Origin: Terriglobia bacterium
GTDB taxonomy: Bacteria > Acidobacteriota > Terriglobia > Terriglobales > Acidobacteriaceae
Direction of reading: 5' to 3'
NCBI GenBank assembly: GCA_020073465.1
Contig: JAIQFC010000002.1
Location: 186,001-250,000 of the forward strand
DNA length: 64,000 bases
The notes under the pieces are model-generated. The model ran no database searches, was not told where the DNA came from, and saw nothing but the letters and a program-made list of their open reading frames with translations. The translations under genes and the position numbers were made by a program. Position 1 is the stretch's first letter; every line of letters starts with the position of its first letter. Positions 44,141 to 53,100 of the stretch are shown here, one piece after another.

Positions 44141-45715
44141 CTAGGGCTTCTTCTCTGCGTCGCCAGTGTCCTCTGTGGTTGCGACTTTCTCCGGTCGCAG
44201 CAAAGGAAAGAGAATCACGTCGCGAATGGTATGCGAGTCGGTCAGCAGCATACACAGGCGGTCCACTCCCACTCCTACGCCGCCTGCTGGGGGCATTCCG
44301 TAGGACAGGGCGCGGATGTAGTCTTCATCCATCTGATGGGCCTCTTCGTCGCCGCGCTCACGCTCCTTCAGTTGGGCCTCAAACCTTCGCCGCTGATCTT
44401 CCGGATCGTTGAGTTCGCTGAAGCCGTTGGAAATTTCCATTTGCCCGGCAAAGATCTCGAAGCGCTCAGTCCAGTCGGGCTCGTCCGGCTTCTGCTTCGA
44501 CAACGGCGAGACCGCGGTAGGGAATTCGTAGATGATTGTCGGCTGCGTGAGATGTTCCTCGGCGACGGCTTCGAAGATCGCCGCAATCGTCGCACCCACC
44601 GGTTTGGCCAAGTCATGGGCAAGCTTGACACCTGAATTAAGAAGCTGCCCGATCATTGATTTCACTATGACGGGCGATGCAAACTCATTTAGCTGTGGTT
44701 TGGCTCCGGCCTTCTCGGGCCAGAATTTGATGATCGCCTCCCGCATCGTCATGCGTTGCCACTTGGCCCAGTCAATTTCCTGATCGCCCCACTTTGCCTG
44801 GGTGCTGCCGTTCACGTCCTTGGCCGCTTGGGTGATCAACTCTTGGGTTAAATCCATGACGCCCCGGTAGTCGGTGTACGCCTGATAGAACTCCAGCATC
44901 GTGAACTCAGGATTCCAACGCCAACCCAATCCCTCGTTGCGGAAGTTGCGGTTAATCTCGTACACCCGATCGAAGCCGCCTACTAGAAGGCGCTTCAGGT
45001 AAAGCTCGGGTGCGATGCGCAGGTAGAGATCCATGTCGAGGGTATTGTGGTGGGTCATGAATGGCCGTGCCACAGCACCTCCAGCGATAGGCTGCATCAT
45101 CGGAGTTTCTACTTCGATGAACCAGCGTTCATCCAGAAAGCGCCGCATGGATTTTATTAGTTCCGTGCGCTTCAAAAAGACTTCCCGCACCTCGGGGTTC
45201 ACAATCAGGTCGACATAGCGCTGCCGGTAACGCAGCTCGACGTCGGTCAGTCCGTGCCATTTCTCGGGAAGCGGTAGCAGATCCTTAGCTAGGAACGTGA
45301 GTTCTTCGACATGAATTGTAAGTTCGCCTGTCTTCGTACGGAATAGATAGCCGCGGGCACCGATAACGTCGCCGATATCAAGCAACTTGTAGAGTTCGAA
45401 TCCCTTTTCACTAACAGCGTCTTTTTTCACGTAGATCTGGATCTGTCTGCTTCCGACTCGATCTCGTCGCGATGTTGATTGCAAATGTGCAAAGCCAGCC
45501 TTGCCCATTAGACGGATCCCGGTAATACGCCCGGCCACTTGCACGTTGGGGCGTTCCGAGTCGAGTTGCTCGGCTGATGCGTCCTTGTACGAGTCCCGCC
45601 AGTAGCCGATCGTATGCGGCACCTCGTACTTCGTGGGATAAGCCCGCTGGCCCAGGGCTTCAATCTGCTTCAGTTTCTCCCGCCGCAGTTCGTAAATTTT
45701 GTCGTCGAGTGCCAA
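44141..45715 (-). CDS. lysS: Lysyl-tRNA synthetase, class II
   Basis: Charges tRNA-Lys. The 524-residue protein has an N-terminal OB-fold ([20 protein letters not shown], then [10 protein letters not shown]), motif 2 [20 protein letters not shown] with its RNE, and motif 3 [20 protein letters not shown]. The C-terminal tail after LLRPEKVA ([12 protein letters not shown]) extends beyond the family. GGACACCAT precedes the start. Confidence 0.95.
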   Translation of the reverse strand: MALDDKIYELRREKLKQIEALGQRAYPTKYEVPHTIGYWRDSYKDASAEQLDSERPNVQVAGRITGIRLMGKAGFAHLQSTSRRDRVGSRQIQIYVKKDAVSEKGFELYKLLDIGDVIGARGYLFRTKTGELTIHVEELTFLAKDLLPLPEKWHGLTDVELRYRQRYVDLIVNPEVREVFLKRTELIKSMRRFLDERWFIEVETPMMQPIAGGAVARPFMTHHNTLDMDLYLRIAPELYLKRLLVGGFDRVYEINRNFRNEGLGWRWNPEFTMLEFYQAYTDYRGVMDLTQELITQAAKDVNGSTQAKWGDQEIDWAKWQRMTMREAIIKFWPEKAGAKPQLNEFASPVIVKSMIGQLLNSGVKLAHDLAKPVGATIAAIFEAVAEEHLTQPTIIYEFPTAVSPLSKQKPDEPDWTERFEIFAGQMEISNGFSELNDPEDQRRRFEAQLKERERGDEEAHQMDEDYIRALSYGMPPAGGVGVGVDRLCMLLTDSHTIRDVILFPLLRPEKVATTEDTGDAEKKP

Positions 45716-45819
45716 TGGTGTCCTTGTCTAAGTAGAAGAGAGAACTGCGATTATAAACAATGGCTTCACCGTGTCGCGGCTGAACCGCTGGCGGTCGACC
45801 TCTGCCGAGTCACATTGAG

Positions 45820-45855
45820 TTGCTTTTAAACTGGTACCATGGTACATTGGTACAC
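45820..45855 (+). promoter_or_regulatory. Promoter and triple TGGTAC operator of the RHH gene
   Basis: TGGTAC occurs three times at exactly 8-base spacing (45832-45837, 45840-45845, 45848-45853). TTGCTT (45820) and TACATT (45843), 17 bases apart, could be -35/-10, which would put the RNA start at about the GTG at 45856 (leaderless). The repeats fall within and around that -10. Ribbon-helix-helix dimers bind tandem short sites of this kind, so autoregulation is inferred. Confidence 0.55.
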
Positions 45856-46149
45856 GTGACGGACGACCCCAAATTGCTGGTTGAACGGGTGCAGACGGGA
45901 GTGCGCATCGAAAAACGCATACTCAAGGTCCTCAAGGCCTTCGCGGAATATCACGACATCACTCTCGGCGATCTGCTGGAGGGCATCGTGCTGCATGCTT
46001 TCGACGGGAAGACTCCGTTCAGTCCTGCATCGCTGGAGCGCATCCAGGAGCTGAAGAAGTTCTACGAACTGGAACTTGACTCCAGCGCCAGCCACCGCCT
46101 TAAAGAAACCAAGCCCAGAGCCGCGCGGAAGCGCGCGGCAGAGAAGTAG
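45856..46149 (+). CDS. Small ribbon-helix-helix-like DNA-binding protein
   Basis: The GTG at 45856 gives 97 residues; a TTG at 45820 would add 12 residues that overlap the repeat operator. The core VRIEKRILKVLKAFAEYHDI, then TLGDLLEGIVLHAF, shows the strand-helix-helix of RHH (MetJ/Arc) regulators. The C-terminus is Lys/Arg/Ala-rich (KPRAARKRAAEK), also fitting DNA contact. It is 12 bases ahead of a DoxX-like gene, probably one transcript. No toxin is recognised beside it. Confidence 0.72.
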   Translation: MTDDPKLLVERVQTGVRIEKRILKVLKAFAEYHDITLGDLLEGIVLHAFDGKTPFSPASLERIQELKKFYELELDSSASHRLKETKPRAARKRAAEK

Positions 46150-46161
46150 GAGCCTTCGCCG

Positions 46162-46512
46162 ATGAGCGACTTGCGCATGAAGAACGCCCTGACCATCCTG
46201 CGGTGGACCGTGGGCCTGGTGATTCTGCTCGAAGCGGTCCTGTTCGTGATACCGAGCGCACGCCACGATTTCGCCAGAACCCACCTGCCGGAGGTTCTTC
46301 GACTGGTGCTGGGCTGGGGTGAGATCGCCGGCTCGATTCTCTTTCTGATACCGCGGACCGTGGTGCGAGGTACCTGGGTACTGATCGCCGTCTTCGCCCT
46401 GGCGATCGTGACTCACCTGCTGCACGGCATGTACAACGTCGGCAATCTGGTCATCTACATCGCGGCGGTGTGGGCGGTCGCCGCAGGCAAGGAAAGTTTA
46501 CCGGCGGCATAG
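46162..46512 (+). CDS. DoxX-like small membrane protein
   Basis: This is a 116-residue four-helix membrane protein: LTILRWTVGLVILLEAVLFV, then VLRLVLGWGEIAGSILFLIP and two further helices. It resembles the DoxX/DUF-type group, of unknown or redox-linked function. It follows the RHH gene by 12 bases. Confidence 0.68.
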   Translation: MSDLRMKNALTILRWTVGLVILLEAVLFVIPSARHDFARTHLPEVLRLVLGWGEIAGSILFLIPRTVVRGTWVLIAVFALAIVTHLLHGMYNVGNLVIYIAAVWAVAAGKESLPAA

Positions 46513-46562
46513 ATTCAGTGATCGTTCTGGTTTCCAACCGGGATCCACGGAGGAACAGTCTT

Positions 46563-47129
46563 GTGTTGGCTTTCAAATTAGTTATCGCGAGCGGGCTTAT
46601 CGCCCTGGCAAACACGGTTTTCGCACAGGAAACTGCGCAGCAGGTTAGCCGTACCGGGAGCTTTGATCTGGCGTGCAGTGCCGACACGGCGTTCCCCCTG
46701 TTCAGTCCCGAGGGAGAGCTGGAATGGGTGAAAGGTTGGGCTCCCACACCCGTGTTTCCGAGCCGGATCGAATTCAAACGCGACACTGTCTTTCGAGAGG
46801 GGCATGACGGCGAGGAAGCGGTTTGGACGATCGTGGACGCAGACTGGCAATTTCACCGGGCGGAGTATGTCCGTCTTGCTCCTCATTCCCATACGGGACG
46901 CATCGTGGTAAAGGTCGAACCTCTCGGAGCCGAGCGCAGCAAGGTGGTCGTGAGCTACACCGTTACCGCCTTCGGCGAGCATGCAGGCAGTCTCATGGCC
47001 GCATTTTCCGAAGAGGCATATGCCGCGAAAATGCGGGACTGGCAGCAACGGATCAGCGCTTACCTTGAGGGCCGCAAGTTACGAGTGATGGGCCCCTCTG
47101 CTGCACCGCAGACAGAGAAGGTGCGATAG
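46563..47129 (+). CDS. Secreted START/SRPBCC-like protein
   Basis: The GTG at 46563 with GGAGG nine bases before it gives 188 residues. It has a signal peptide (LVIASGLIALANTVFAQ), then a region like the SRPBCC fold (FDLACSADTAFPLFSPEGEL, VWTIVDADWQFHRAEYVRL) and a C-terminal helix (EEAYAAKMRDWQQRISAYL). Ligand unknown. The family assignment is tentative. Confidence 0.65.
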   Translation: MLAFKLVIASGLIALANTVFAQETAQQVSRTGSFDLACSADTAFPLFSPEGELEWVKGWAPTPVFPSRIEFKRDTVFREGHDGEEAVWTIVDADWQFHRAEYVRLAPHSHTGRIVVKVEPLGAERSKVVVSYTVTAFGEHAGSLMAAFSEEAYAAKMRDWQQRISAYLEGRKLRVMGPSAAPQTEKVR

Positions 47130-47280
47130 ACGACGGGGGATCCATGAGCAACGTTTGCTGACTTCGTTCGTCTAACGCGTCATGCGCGGCATCAGGCCGC
47201 CCAAGCTACGCCTCGCTTGGAGAGCTCTTTGCCCGAATAGCGTAGGATCTCTGCTGCCACTGACCAAAAGGAAGGTCCAA

Positions 47281-48039
47281 ATGAGATTTGTCCGACAGTT
47301 GTTACTCGTGCCCATTCTGCTGACCTGGACTCTGGCTCATGCCGCTGAGCTCCGCAGCGGCGAAGACGTGCTGCGTGCCATGCACGATCGCTACAAGGCG
47401 TCGTGGTACGAGACACTCACCTTTACACAGAAGAGCACCACCTATAACGCAGACGGCAGTACCAAGGTTGAGACCTGGTACGAGGCTGCTCTGTTGCCGG
47501 GGAAGTTACGCATCGACATAGGGCCAGCGAAAGACGGAAACGGCTATGTATTGGCGGACGGGTCAGTGACGATCCTGCAGAACGGCAAAGTGACCGGAAC
47601 TCGTCCTCTAGTGAATATGCTGCTGGTACTCGGATTTGACGTTTACCGGCAAGAACCGGAGACCACCTTCGCCGTCGTAAAAGGTGAAGGCTACGATCTG
47701 ACCAAATTGCGCTCGGATACCTGGGATGGCCATGCGGTGTACGTGGTTGGCGCCGACAAGGGAGACTTGAAGTCCAGGCAGTTCTGGGTGGAGAAAGACA
47801 CGCTGTTGTTCGTGCGGGAGCTTGAGTCTTCCCGCGGCGATCCTAAGGCATTCGATGACATTCGATTCACCGACTACCGCAAAGTCACGGGTGGCTGGGT
47901 GGCCGCACGGGTCGAGGTGCACGTCGACGACAAGATGGTGTTCAGCGAGGAGTATTCCGACATCCAGGTTAACCCGAAGCTCTCTCCGGCTGTTTTCGAT
48001 CCTCAGCAATTCGGCTCCACCCACTGGGAGAAGCCGTAA
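47281..48039 (+). CDS. Secreted LolA-like protein
   Basis: The ATG at 47281 (AAAGGAAGG upstream) gives 252 residues with a signal peptide (LLLVPILLTWTLAHA). The pattern RYKASWYETLTFTQKSTTYN and later RFTDYRKVTGGWVAARVEV resembles the LolA/outer-membrane lipoprotein-sorting fold, a half-barrel that carries a lipid. Many Acidobacteriota have such paralogues. Function not proven. It precedes the nuo operon. Confidence 0.7.
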   Translation: MRFVRQLLLVPILLTWTLAHAAELRSGEDVLRAMHDRYKASWYETLTFTQKSTTYNADGSTKVETWYEAALLPGKLRIDIGPAKDGNGYVLADGSVTILQNGKVTGTRPLVNMLLVLGFDVYRQEPETTFAVVKGEGYDLTKLRSDTWDGHAVYVVGADKGDLKSRQFWVEKDTLLFVRELESSRGDPKAFDDIRFTDYRKVTGGWVAARVEVHVDDKMVFSEEYSDIQVNPKLSPAVFDPQQFGSTHWEKP

Positions 48040-48104
48040 ACACTGCGGGAATTCCTACTCGACCCTGTGGCGATGCGGTTTGGAAGTTTGGAGCTTTTGT
48101 CAAA

Positions 48105-48234
48105 GGCGTCATCCCGAAACCCGGCGTTCTTCAGCCGGGTGAGGGATCTCGCGTGGAGCTTCTTCGAACTCTTTGCCGGGCATGCGCAAGATCCTTCGCT
48201 CCGTCTGAAAAACGGCTGCGCTCAGGATGACGCC
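48105..48234. repeat. REPIN-like paired inverted repeat upstream of nuoA
   Basis: One arm GGCGTCATCCCGAAACCCGG...GAGGGATCTCGCGTG (48105 onward), the other inverted, GCGCAAGATCCTTCGCTCC...CTCAGGATGACGCC (to 48234). Each arm has an internal hairpin (ACCCGGC with GCCGGGT; AGCCGTTTTTCAGACGG-like on the right). Same family as 34316-34455. Confidence 0.6.
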
Positions 48235-48358
48235 CTTGGAAATGGAAACTGCCGGAACTCAAACTGCACCACCACCCCTCACCCAAGAGTCTTGAAGCTT
48301 CCCGCAGACGGCGATACTATGGGTGGTCCTTACGCCGTACTTGGGTGCGCAAGACTCT

Positions 48359-48715
48359 ATGCCGCAAAACTACGTTCCCATCTTCATCTTCATCGCCGTG
48401 GTCGGAACTCTGCTGCCCATCACCCTGTTGCTGGCGAAGCTCGTGCGCCCGGATAATCCCAGCAAGACGAAGCTGATGCCCTACGAGTGCGGCATTGATC
48501 CCATCGACAGTGCGCGGGGACGCTACACCGTGCGCTACTACATCATCGCCATCCTGTTCGTGGTGTTTGACGTGGAAACCATCTTCCTGTTTCCGTGGGC
48601 GGTTAGGTTCAAGGCTTTCGGCTTGTTCGGGCTGATCGAGATGCTGATCTTCCTCGCCATCCTGATCGTGGGCTACATTTGGGTCTGGAAAAAGGGCGCG
48701 CTCGAATGGGTGTAA
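48359..48715 (+). CDS. nuoA: NADH-quinone oxidoreductase subunit A
   Basis: This 118-residue three-helix subunit of the complex I membrane arm starts MPQNYVPIFIFIAVVGTLLP. The family signature PYECGIDPIDSARGRYTVRY and FVVFDVETIFLFPWA identify it. An upstream GTG (48323) is possible but does not look like NuoA. It is first in the operon and overlaps the next gene by 10 bases. Confidence 0.95.
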   Translation: MPQNYVPIFIFIAVVGTLLPITLLLAKLVRPDNPSKTKLMPYECGIDPIDSARGRYTVRYYIIAILFVVFDVETIFLFPWAVRFKAFGLFGLIEMLIFLAILIVGYIWVWKKGALEWV

Positions 48716-49041
48716 CGCCAGACGCTCCCATGGACAGCTCTCCGGCGGATACCTTCACTGCCAGCCGCTGGACGCAAGGCAACTTCCTGTTCCCCACCCG
48801 TCTGGTCATCAGCCCCCAGCGGGTCAGCCGGATCAAGTCACGTTTTTTTGGCAGCAACGAAGAGAGCATCGCCATGTCGAAGGTAGCCTCGGTGCACATC
48901 TCGACCGGAGTGTTCTGGGCGGAAATCCGCATTGAGTCCACAGGCGGCACTGACCCCATCACCAGCCACGGCCACCGCAAAGCCGACGCGCAGCGCATCC
49001 GCGATCTCATCGAAACTTACCAGGCGCAATCCCGCGTGTAA
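48706..49041 (+). CDS. Hypothetical protein, PH-like, in the nuoB position
   Basis: The ATG at 48706 gives 111 residues and overlaps nuoA by ten bases. It has no cysteines of a NuoB (N2 cluster) and no membrane helix. The middle RLVISPQRVSRIKSRFFGSN and IAMSKVASVHISTGVFWAE resemble a short bacterial PH-domain pattern, with a helical C-terminus ADAQRIRDLIETYQ. Function unknown; a regulator or assembly factor of the operon is conceivable. Confidence 0.65.
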   Translation: MGVTPDAPMDSSPADTFTASRWTQGNFLFPTRLVISPQRVSRIKSRFFGSNEESIAMSKVASVHISTGVFWAEIRIESTGGTDPITSHGHRKADAQRIRDLIETYQAQSRV

Positions 49042-49385
49042 GCCGAGAACATGCTCCTACTCGCTGTCACCCTGAGCGGAGTTGTCGTCCGCGAAGCGGA
49101 CGACAACGCAGTCGAAGGGTCCCTACCTGTGCCCGTCAAGTTTAGGAATTAGGAGTTCTCTCCGCGTCTCAAACCAGCGCCATATTTTCTACGAACGCGT
49201 CGTGTGAGTAGGGATTCTTCGACTCCGTGATTGCTTCGCTAGGCGAAGCAATCACTCCGGTCAGAATGACAGAAAGAAGAGATCAACAATCGCAGCCCCC
49301 GCCGTTGACACCGTTTCCTCAAGCTGATAGAAGTTATCGTTCTTCGCAACGCAGAGCTGGCCGGAGGTTTGCCCGTTCGCGAGCT
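49042..49385. repeat. Intergenic REPIN-like element between the nuoB-slot gene and nuoC
   Basis: This 344-base gap has no gene. Left arm: GTCACCCTGAGCGGA then a perfect 12-bp hairpin (GTTGTCGTCCGC 49081-49092 with GCGGACGACAAC 49096-49107) and GCAGTCGAAGGGTCCC (49064-49122). Right arm, inverted: GGATTCTTCGACTCC, a 13-bp hairpin (GTGATTGCTTCGC 49227-49239 with GCGAAGCAATCAC 49243-49255), then TCAGAATGAC (to 49271). The rest is featureless. Confidence 0.65.
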
Positions 49386-50027
49386 ATGCCGGACGAAACC
49401 AAATCGCCTTCTTCACCGCCGCCGGGAGTTGAGCCGAAACCGACGGCGGATCAGCCCGCGACTCCAGCCGCGAAGCCCGCTGCACCTGCGGCCGCACATC
49501 CTGCTCCCCCAAAGCCAGCCGGTCCCGTACCCACTCCCTGGGAATCGCCCATGGTGGCCAAGCTCAAGGGTGAGTACGGCTCGGGAATCGAGCCGCTTAC
49601 ATATTTGGGCCAGAACTACATGGTGGTCGACCGGTCGCTGATTCCGGAGATTCTGCAGATCCTTCGCAACGAAGAGCAGTTCGACTATTGCGTGGACATC
49701 ACCGCGGTGCATTATCCCAAGCGCGAAAAGCAATTCGACGTGGTCTGGGTCCTCTATTCGTTTCCGCGCAATGAGCGTATCCGCGTAAAAACGCAGATTG
49801 CTGAAGGCGAGAGCCTGCCCAGTTCTGTTCCGATTTGGGCGACGGCCAACTGGCTGGAGCGCGAAGTCTTCGACATGTTCGGCATCAGGTTCGATGGACA
49901 TCCCGACCTGAAACGTATTCTGCTGCCCGATGGCTGGAAGGGATACCCCCTGCGCAAGGACTACGGCATCCTGCAGCAGGACAACGAGTGGGTGCAGATC
50001 AACCTGGGAATTGAAAGCGGCCAGTAG
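49386..50027 (+). CDS. nuoC: NADH-quinone oxidoreductase subunit C
   Basis: This 213-residue peripheral-arm subunit has its core GIEPLTYLGQNYMVVDRSL and the signatures WLEREVFDMFGIRFDGHPDL and YPLRKDY near the C-terminus. The first 60 residues are a Pro/Ala-rich extension (TPAAKPAAPAAAHPAPPKPA), unusual for NuoC. The ATG at 49386 was chosen over an upstream start at 49227 because the latter would lie in the repeat element. Confidence 0.92.
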   Translation: MPDETKSPSSPPPGVEPKPTADQPATPAAKPAAPAAAHPAPPKPAGPVPTPWESPMVAKLKGEYGSGIEPLTYLGQNYMVVDRSLIPEILQILRNEEQFDYCVDITAVHYPKREKQFDVVWVLYSFPRNERIRVKTQIAEGESLPSSVPIWATANWLEREVFDMFGIRFDGHPDLKRILLPDGWKGYPLRKDYGILQQDNEWVQINLGIESGQ

Positions 50028-50036
50028 ACAAGATCA

Positions 50037-51188
50037 ATGACCGACCCGAACACGCTCTCGCCCCTCGACCTCGAAACCCCCGAGAAGCCGTTTCTCGATG
50101 CGAACGAACTCGTCATCAACATGGGGCCGCAGCATCCCGCCACTCATGGCGTGCTGCGCGTTATTTTGCGATTGGATGGTGAGAAAGTTCTCGGGCTCGA
50201 GTGCGTCATCGGCTACCTGCACCGCGGCGTCGAAAAGATCGCCGAGAACCGCACCTACACGATGTTCAATCCCTACGTCGACCGCATGGATTACGTCGCT
50301 GCGGTTTCGAATGGACTGGGATACTGCGAGGCCGTCGAAAAGCTGCTCAGCGTGGAAGCCCCGCCCCGGGCGCAATACATCCGCGTCATCCTGACGGAAC
50401 TGAACCGCATCGCGAGCCATCAGCTCTGGCTGGGCACGCACGCGCTCGACATCGGAGCCATCACGCCGCTCTTCTATACCTTCCGCGACCGGGAAGAGAT
50501 TCTCAAGATTTTCGAAAAATATTGCGGCGCCCGTCTCACCACGCACGCGTTCCGCATTGGCGGCCTGCAGTACGAGGCCTACGACGGATTCGAGAAGGAC
50601 GTAAAGAACTTCCTCCTGTTCTTCGCGCCCAAGATCGACGAGTACGAAGAGCTGCTCACCACCAACCGTATCTGGTTGGAGCGCACGAAGAAAGTCGGCA
50701 TAATTTCCGGCAAAGACTGCATCGCGCTCGGTGTGACCGGACCGGTGCTGCGCGCCAGCGGAGTGAAGTGGGATATCCGCAAAGCCCAGCCCTACGCCAA
50801 CTACAAGAATTTCGACTTCGAAATCCCCACCGGCCAGAATGGTGACACTTACGACCGGTACCTGGTGCGCATGGCTGAGATGCGGCAATCGCTGCGCATC
50901 ATCCAGCAGGCCGTTGACGGAATTCCTGAAGGCCCCATCATTGCGAAAGTCCCCAAGGTCATCAAGCCGCCGGTGGGCGAGATCTATCACTCCATCGAAG
51001 CGCCCAAGGGCGAGCTCGGATACTTCATCGTCAGCGACGGTTCTACACAGCCTTACCGCGTGCGCGTACGCCCACCGTCCTTCGTGAACCTGCAGGCTCT
51101 CGACGTGATGTGCCGTGGCCAACTCGTCGCGGATGTGATCGCCGTGATCGGCACGCTCGACATCGTTCTCGGCGAGGTAGACCGCTGA
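50037..51188 (+). CDS. nuoD: NADH-quinone oxidoreductase subunit D
   Basis: This 383-residue quinone-site subunit has the family start [19 protein letters not shown], then [35 protein letters not shown] and the final [20 protein letters not shown]. It is nine bases after nuoC and overlaps nuoH by one base (TGATG), so the pair is coupled. Confidence 0.95.
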   Translation: MTDPNTLSPLDLETPEKPFLDANELVINMGPQHPATHGVLRVILRLDGEKVLGLECVIGYLHRGVEKIAENRTYTMFNPYVDRMDYVAAVSNGLGYCEAVEKLLSVEAPPRAQYIRVILTELNRIASHQLWLGTHALDIGAITPLFYTFRDREEILKIFEKYCGARLTTHAFRIGGLQYEAYDGFEKDVKNFLLFFAPKIDEYEELLTTNRIWLERTKKVGIISGKDCIALGVTGPVLRASGVKWDIRKAQPYANYKNFDFEIPTGQNGDTYDRYLVRMAEMRQSLRIIQQAVDGIPEGPIIAKVPKVIKPPVGEIYHSIEAPKGELGYFIVSDGSTQPYRVRVRPPSFVNLQALDVMCRGQLVADVIAVIGTLDIVLGEVDR

Positions 51189-52474
51189 TGCACGCGTTCA
51201 TCCAGTACATCCAGTCCTATCTCGACAGCAACCAGACGCCCGGCGCCGCCGGGAACGTCTTCTGGGCCTTCATCTACATTCTGCTGGTGTTCGTCGGCCT
51301 CTCCGTTGCTGTGATCGCGATGAACTGGCTGGAGCGCAAGATTCTGGCGCACATGCAAGTGCGTCTCGGTCCCATGCGTGTGGGCCCGCACGGCTTGCTG
51401 CAGCCCATCGCCGACGCACTCAAGCTCCTGATCAAAGAAGACATCATGCCGGCCGAAGCCGACGGCTTCGTGTTTTGGGTTGCACCGTTCATTGTGGTAC
51501 TGGCTGCCTTTACGGTGTTTGTGGTTGTTCCCTTTGGTCCCACGCACGCCATCACCGACATGAACATCGGAATCCTCTTCATGCTTGGCGTGTCGTCGCT
51601 GAGCGTCCTTGGGATCGTGATGGCCGGCTGGGCCTCGAACTCGCACTACCCGTTGATCGGTGCGCTGCGCTCGAGCGCGCAGATGGTTTCCTACGAAGTC
51701 GCTATGGGACTCGCCGTGGTTTCCGCCATTCTGATGACCAGCCTGAATGAGCAGGGAACCGGCACTCTCAGCATGATCGGCATTGTGCAGGCGCAGCAGA
51801 CGCAGGGGATGTGGTTCATCTTCAAGTTCTTCCCGCTGGGACTGATTGCGTTTTTCATCTTCGCCGTGGCGATGATCGCCGAAACCAACCGAGCACCTTT
51901 TGATCTGCCCGAAGCCGAGTCCGAGTTGACGGCTGGCTTCCACACCGAGTACAGCGGCTTCCGCTGGTCGTTGTTCTTCCTAGCGGAATATTCCGCCATG
52001 ATCGCGGTGTCATCGATCGCGGTCACGCTGTGGCTGGGCGGATGGCTGCGTCCCTTTCCGAACTTCCTGACCGGGCCGACATGGGATCTGGTGTTTTCGC
52101 TTTTCCCAGGATTCACGTTCCTGTTTCTCGCAGGGATGTGTTTCTACAGCACAGCGCGCATGCCGAAGCATCCTCTTTTCCGAATTCAAACCATGGGATT
52201 GGCGGGATTCGGAGCGGCGCTGGCGCTGATTGGGCTGGTCCTGTTTCACCCGCAGGTGCGCCTCCGCATCGAAGACATTTATTGGTTTTGCGCCAAAGTT
52301 GCCGCGTTCATGTACCTCTATATCTGGTATCGTGGCACGTTCCCGCGTTACCGCTTTGACCAGCTCATGAAAGTAGGGTGGAAGATTCTCCTGCCCATGG
52401 GGTTGGGCGTACTCATACTGACGGCCACGGTTGGGTTGTGGCCACTCATAAAGCAAACGATATGGCACCCGTAG
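51188..52474 (+). CDS. nuoH: NADH-quinone oxidoreductase subunit H
   Basis: This 428-residue membrane subunit at the quinone end of complex I has about eight helices. Signature MNWLERKILAHMQVRLGPMR, followed by PHGLLQPIADALKLLIKED and APFDLPEAESELTAGFHTEY. An extra hydrophobic C-terminal region (ILLPMGLGVLILTATVGLW) ends it. It overlaps nuoD by one and nuoJ by 13 bases. Confidence 0.95.
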   Translation: MHAFIQYIQSYLDSNQTPGAAGNVFWAFIYILLVFVGLSVAVIAMNWLERKILAHMQVRLGPMRVGPHGLLQPIADALKLLIKEDIMPAEADGFVFWVAPFIVVLAAFTVFVVVPFGPTHAITDMNIGILFMLGVSSLSVLGIVMAGWASNSHYPLIGALRSSAQMVSYEVAMGLAVVSAILMTSLNEQGTGTLSMIGIVQAQQTQGMWFIFKFFPLGLIAFFIFAVAMIAETNRAPFDLPEAESELTAGFHTEYSGFRWSLFFLAEYSAMIAVSSIAVTLWLGGWLRPFPNFLTGPTWDLVFSLFPGFTFLFLAGMCFYSTARMPKHPLFRIQTMGLAGFGAALALIGLVLFHPQVRLRIEDIYWFCAKVAAFMYLYIWYRGTFPRYRFDQLMKVGWKILLPMGLGVLILTATVGLWPLIKQTIWHP

Positions 52475-52971
52475 CCACACCATTTTTCTTTTACCTGCTC
52501 TCCGGGACCATGCTCATCGGGGGCATCCTGGTGATCACGCGCAAGAACGCGGTCCACTCCGCGCTGGCGCTGATCGTGACTCTGCTCGCGCAGGCCGCGA
52601 TCTACCTGATGCTGTATGCCCCGTTCGTCGCCGGCGTTCAAATCATCCTCTATGCCGGCGGCATCATGGTGTTGTTCCTGTTCGTGATCATGCTGGTCAG
52701 CATTGAACGCACCATGAAAGAGCGACAGTTCAACAAGCAGTGGCTGGTCGGGATCGCAGCCGCCGGCGCCCTGGGAGGCCTGTTCATGGCGGTCTACACG
52801 AAAGGGAAGGGGATTTTCCCTGAACACGCCCTGCCCACCGCAGAGGCCCAGAACACGCAGGCCGTCGGCAGTTTGCTGTACGGGCAATACATGTTCGCCT
52901 TCGAGATCGCCTCACTGCTGCTGCTGGTGGCGATCATCGGCGCTGTGGTTATGGCGAAGAAGAGGATTTGA
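52462..52971 (+). CDS. nuoJ: NADH-quinone oxidoreductase subunit J
   Basis: This 169-residue membrane-arm subunit starts at the ATG at 52462 within the end of nuoH. Five helices are visible, including PFFFYLLSGTMLIGGILVIT, then NAVHSALALIVTLLAQAAIY and VQIILYAGGIMVLFLFVIML, the NuoJ signature. NuoI, which is usually between H and J, is absent. Confidence 0.93.
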   Translation: MAPVATPFFFYLLSGTMLIGGILVITRKNAVHSALALIVTLLAQAAIYLMLYAPFVAGVQIILYAGGIMVLFLFVIMLVSIERTMKERQFNKQWLVGIAAAGALGGLFMAVYTKGKGIFPEHALPTAEAQNTQAVGSLLYGQYMFAFEIASLLLLVAIIGAVVMAKKRI

Positions 52972-52975
52972 AATG

Positions 52976-53076
52976 AGCAGCTGGCAATTGGCAATTAGCA
53001 GTTAGCCATGAATGATTCTTGCCGAGATTGGAAGGGCGCGACACGGCTAATTGCTAACTGCCAATTGCTAATTGCC
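52976..53076. repeat. Heptamer-arm inverted repeat between nuoJ and nuoK
   Basis: The left arm (52983-53007) reads as tandem 7-mers GCAATTG, GCAATTA, GCAGTTA; the right arm (53045-53076) as GCTAATT, GCTAACT, GCCAATT, GCTAATT. The two are imperfect reverse complements, and a 37-base loop lies between them. It could form a long hairpin in the mRNA. Confidence 0.7.
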
Positions 53077-53100
53077 GGCCGCTAGAAGCTGGATACTGAT

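Noticed and set aside
49042-49385. Possible nuoB between nuoA and nuoC
   Set aside because: No frame encodes the CC...C...C cysteine pattern or the length of NuoB; the stretch is repeat DNA.
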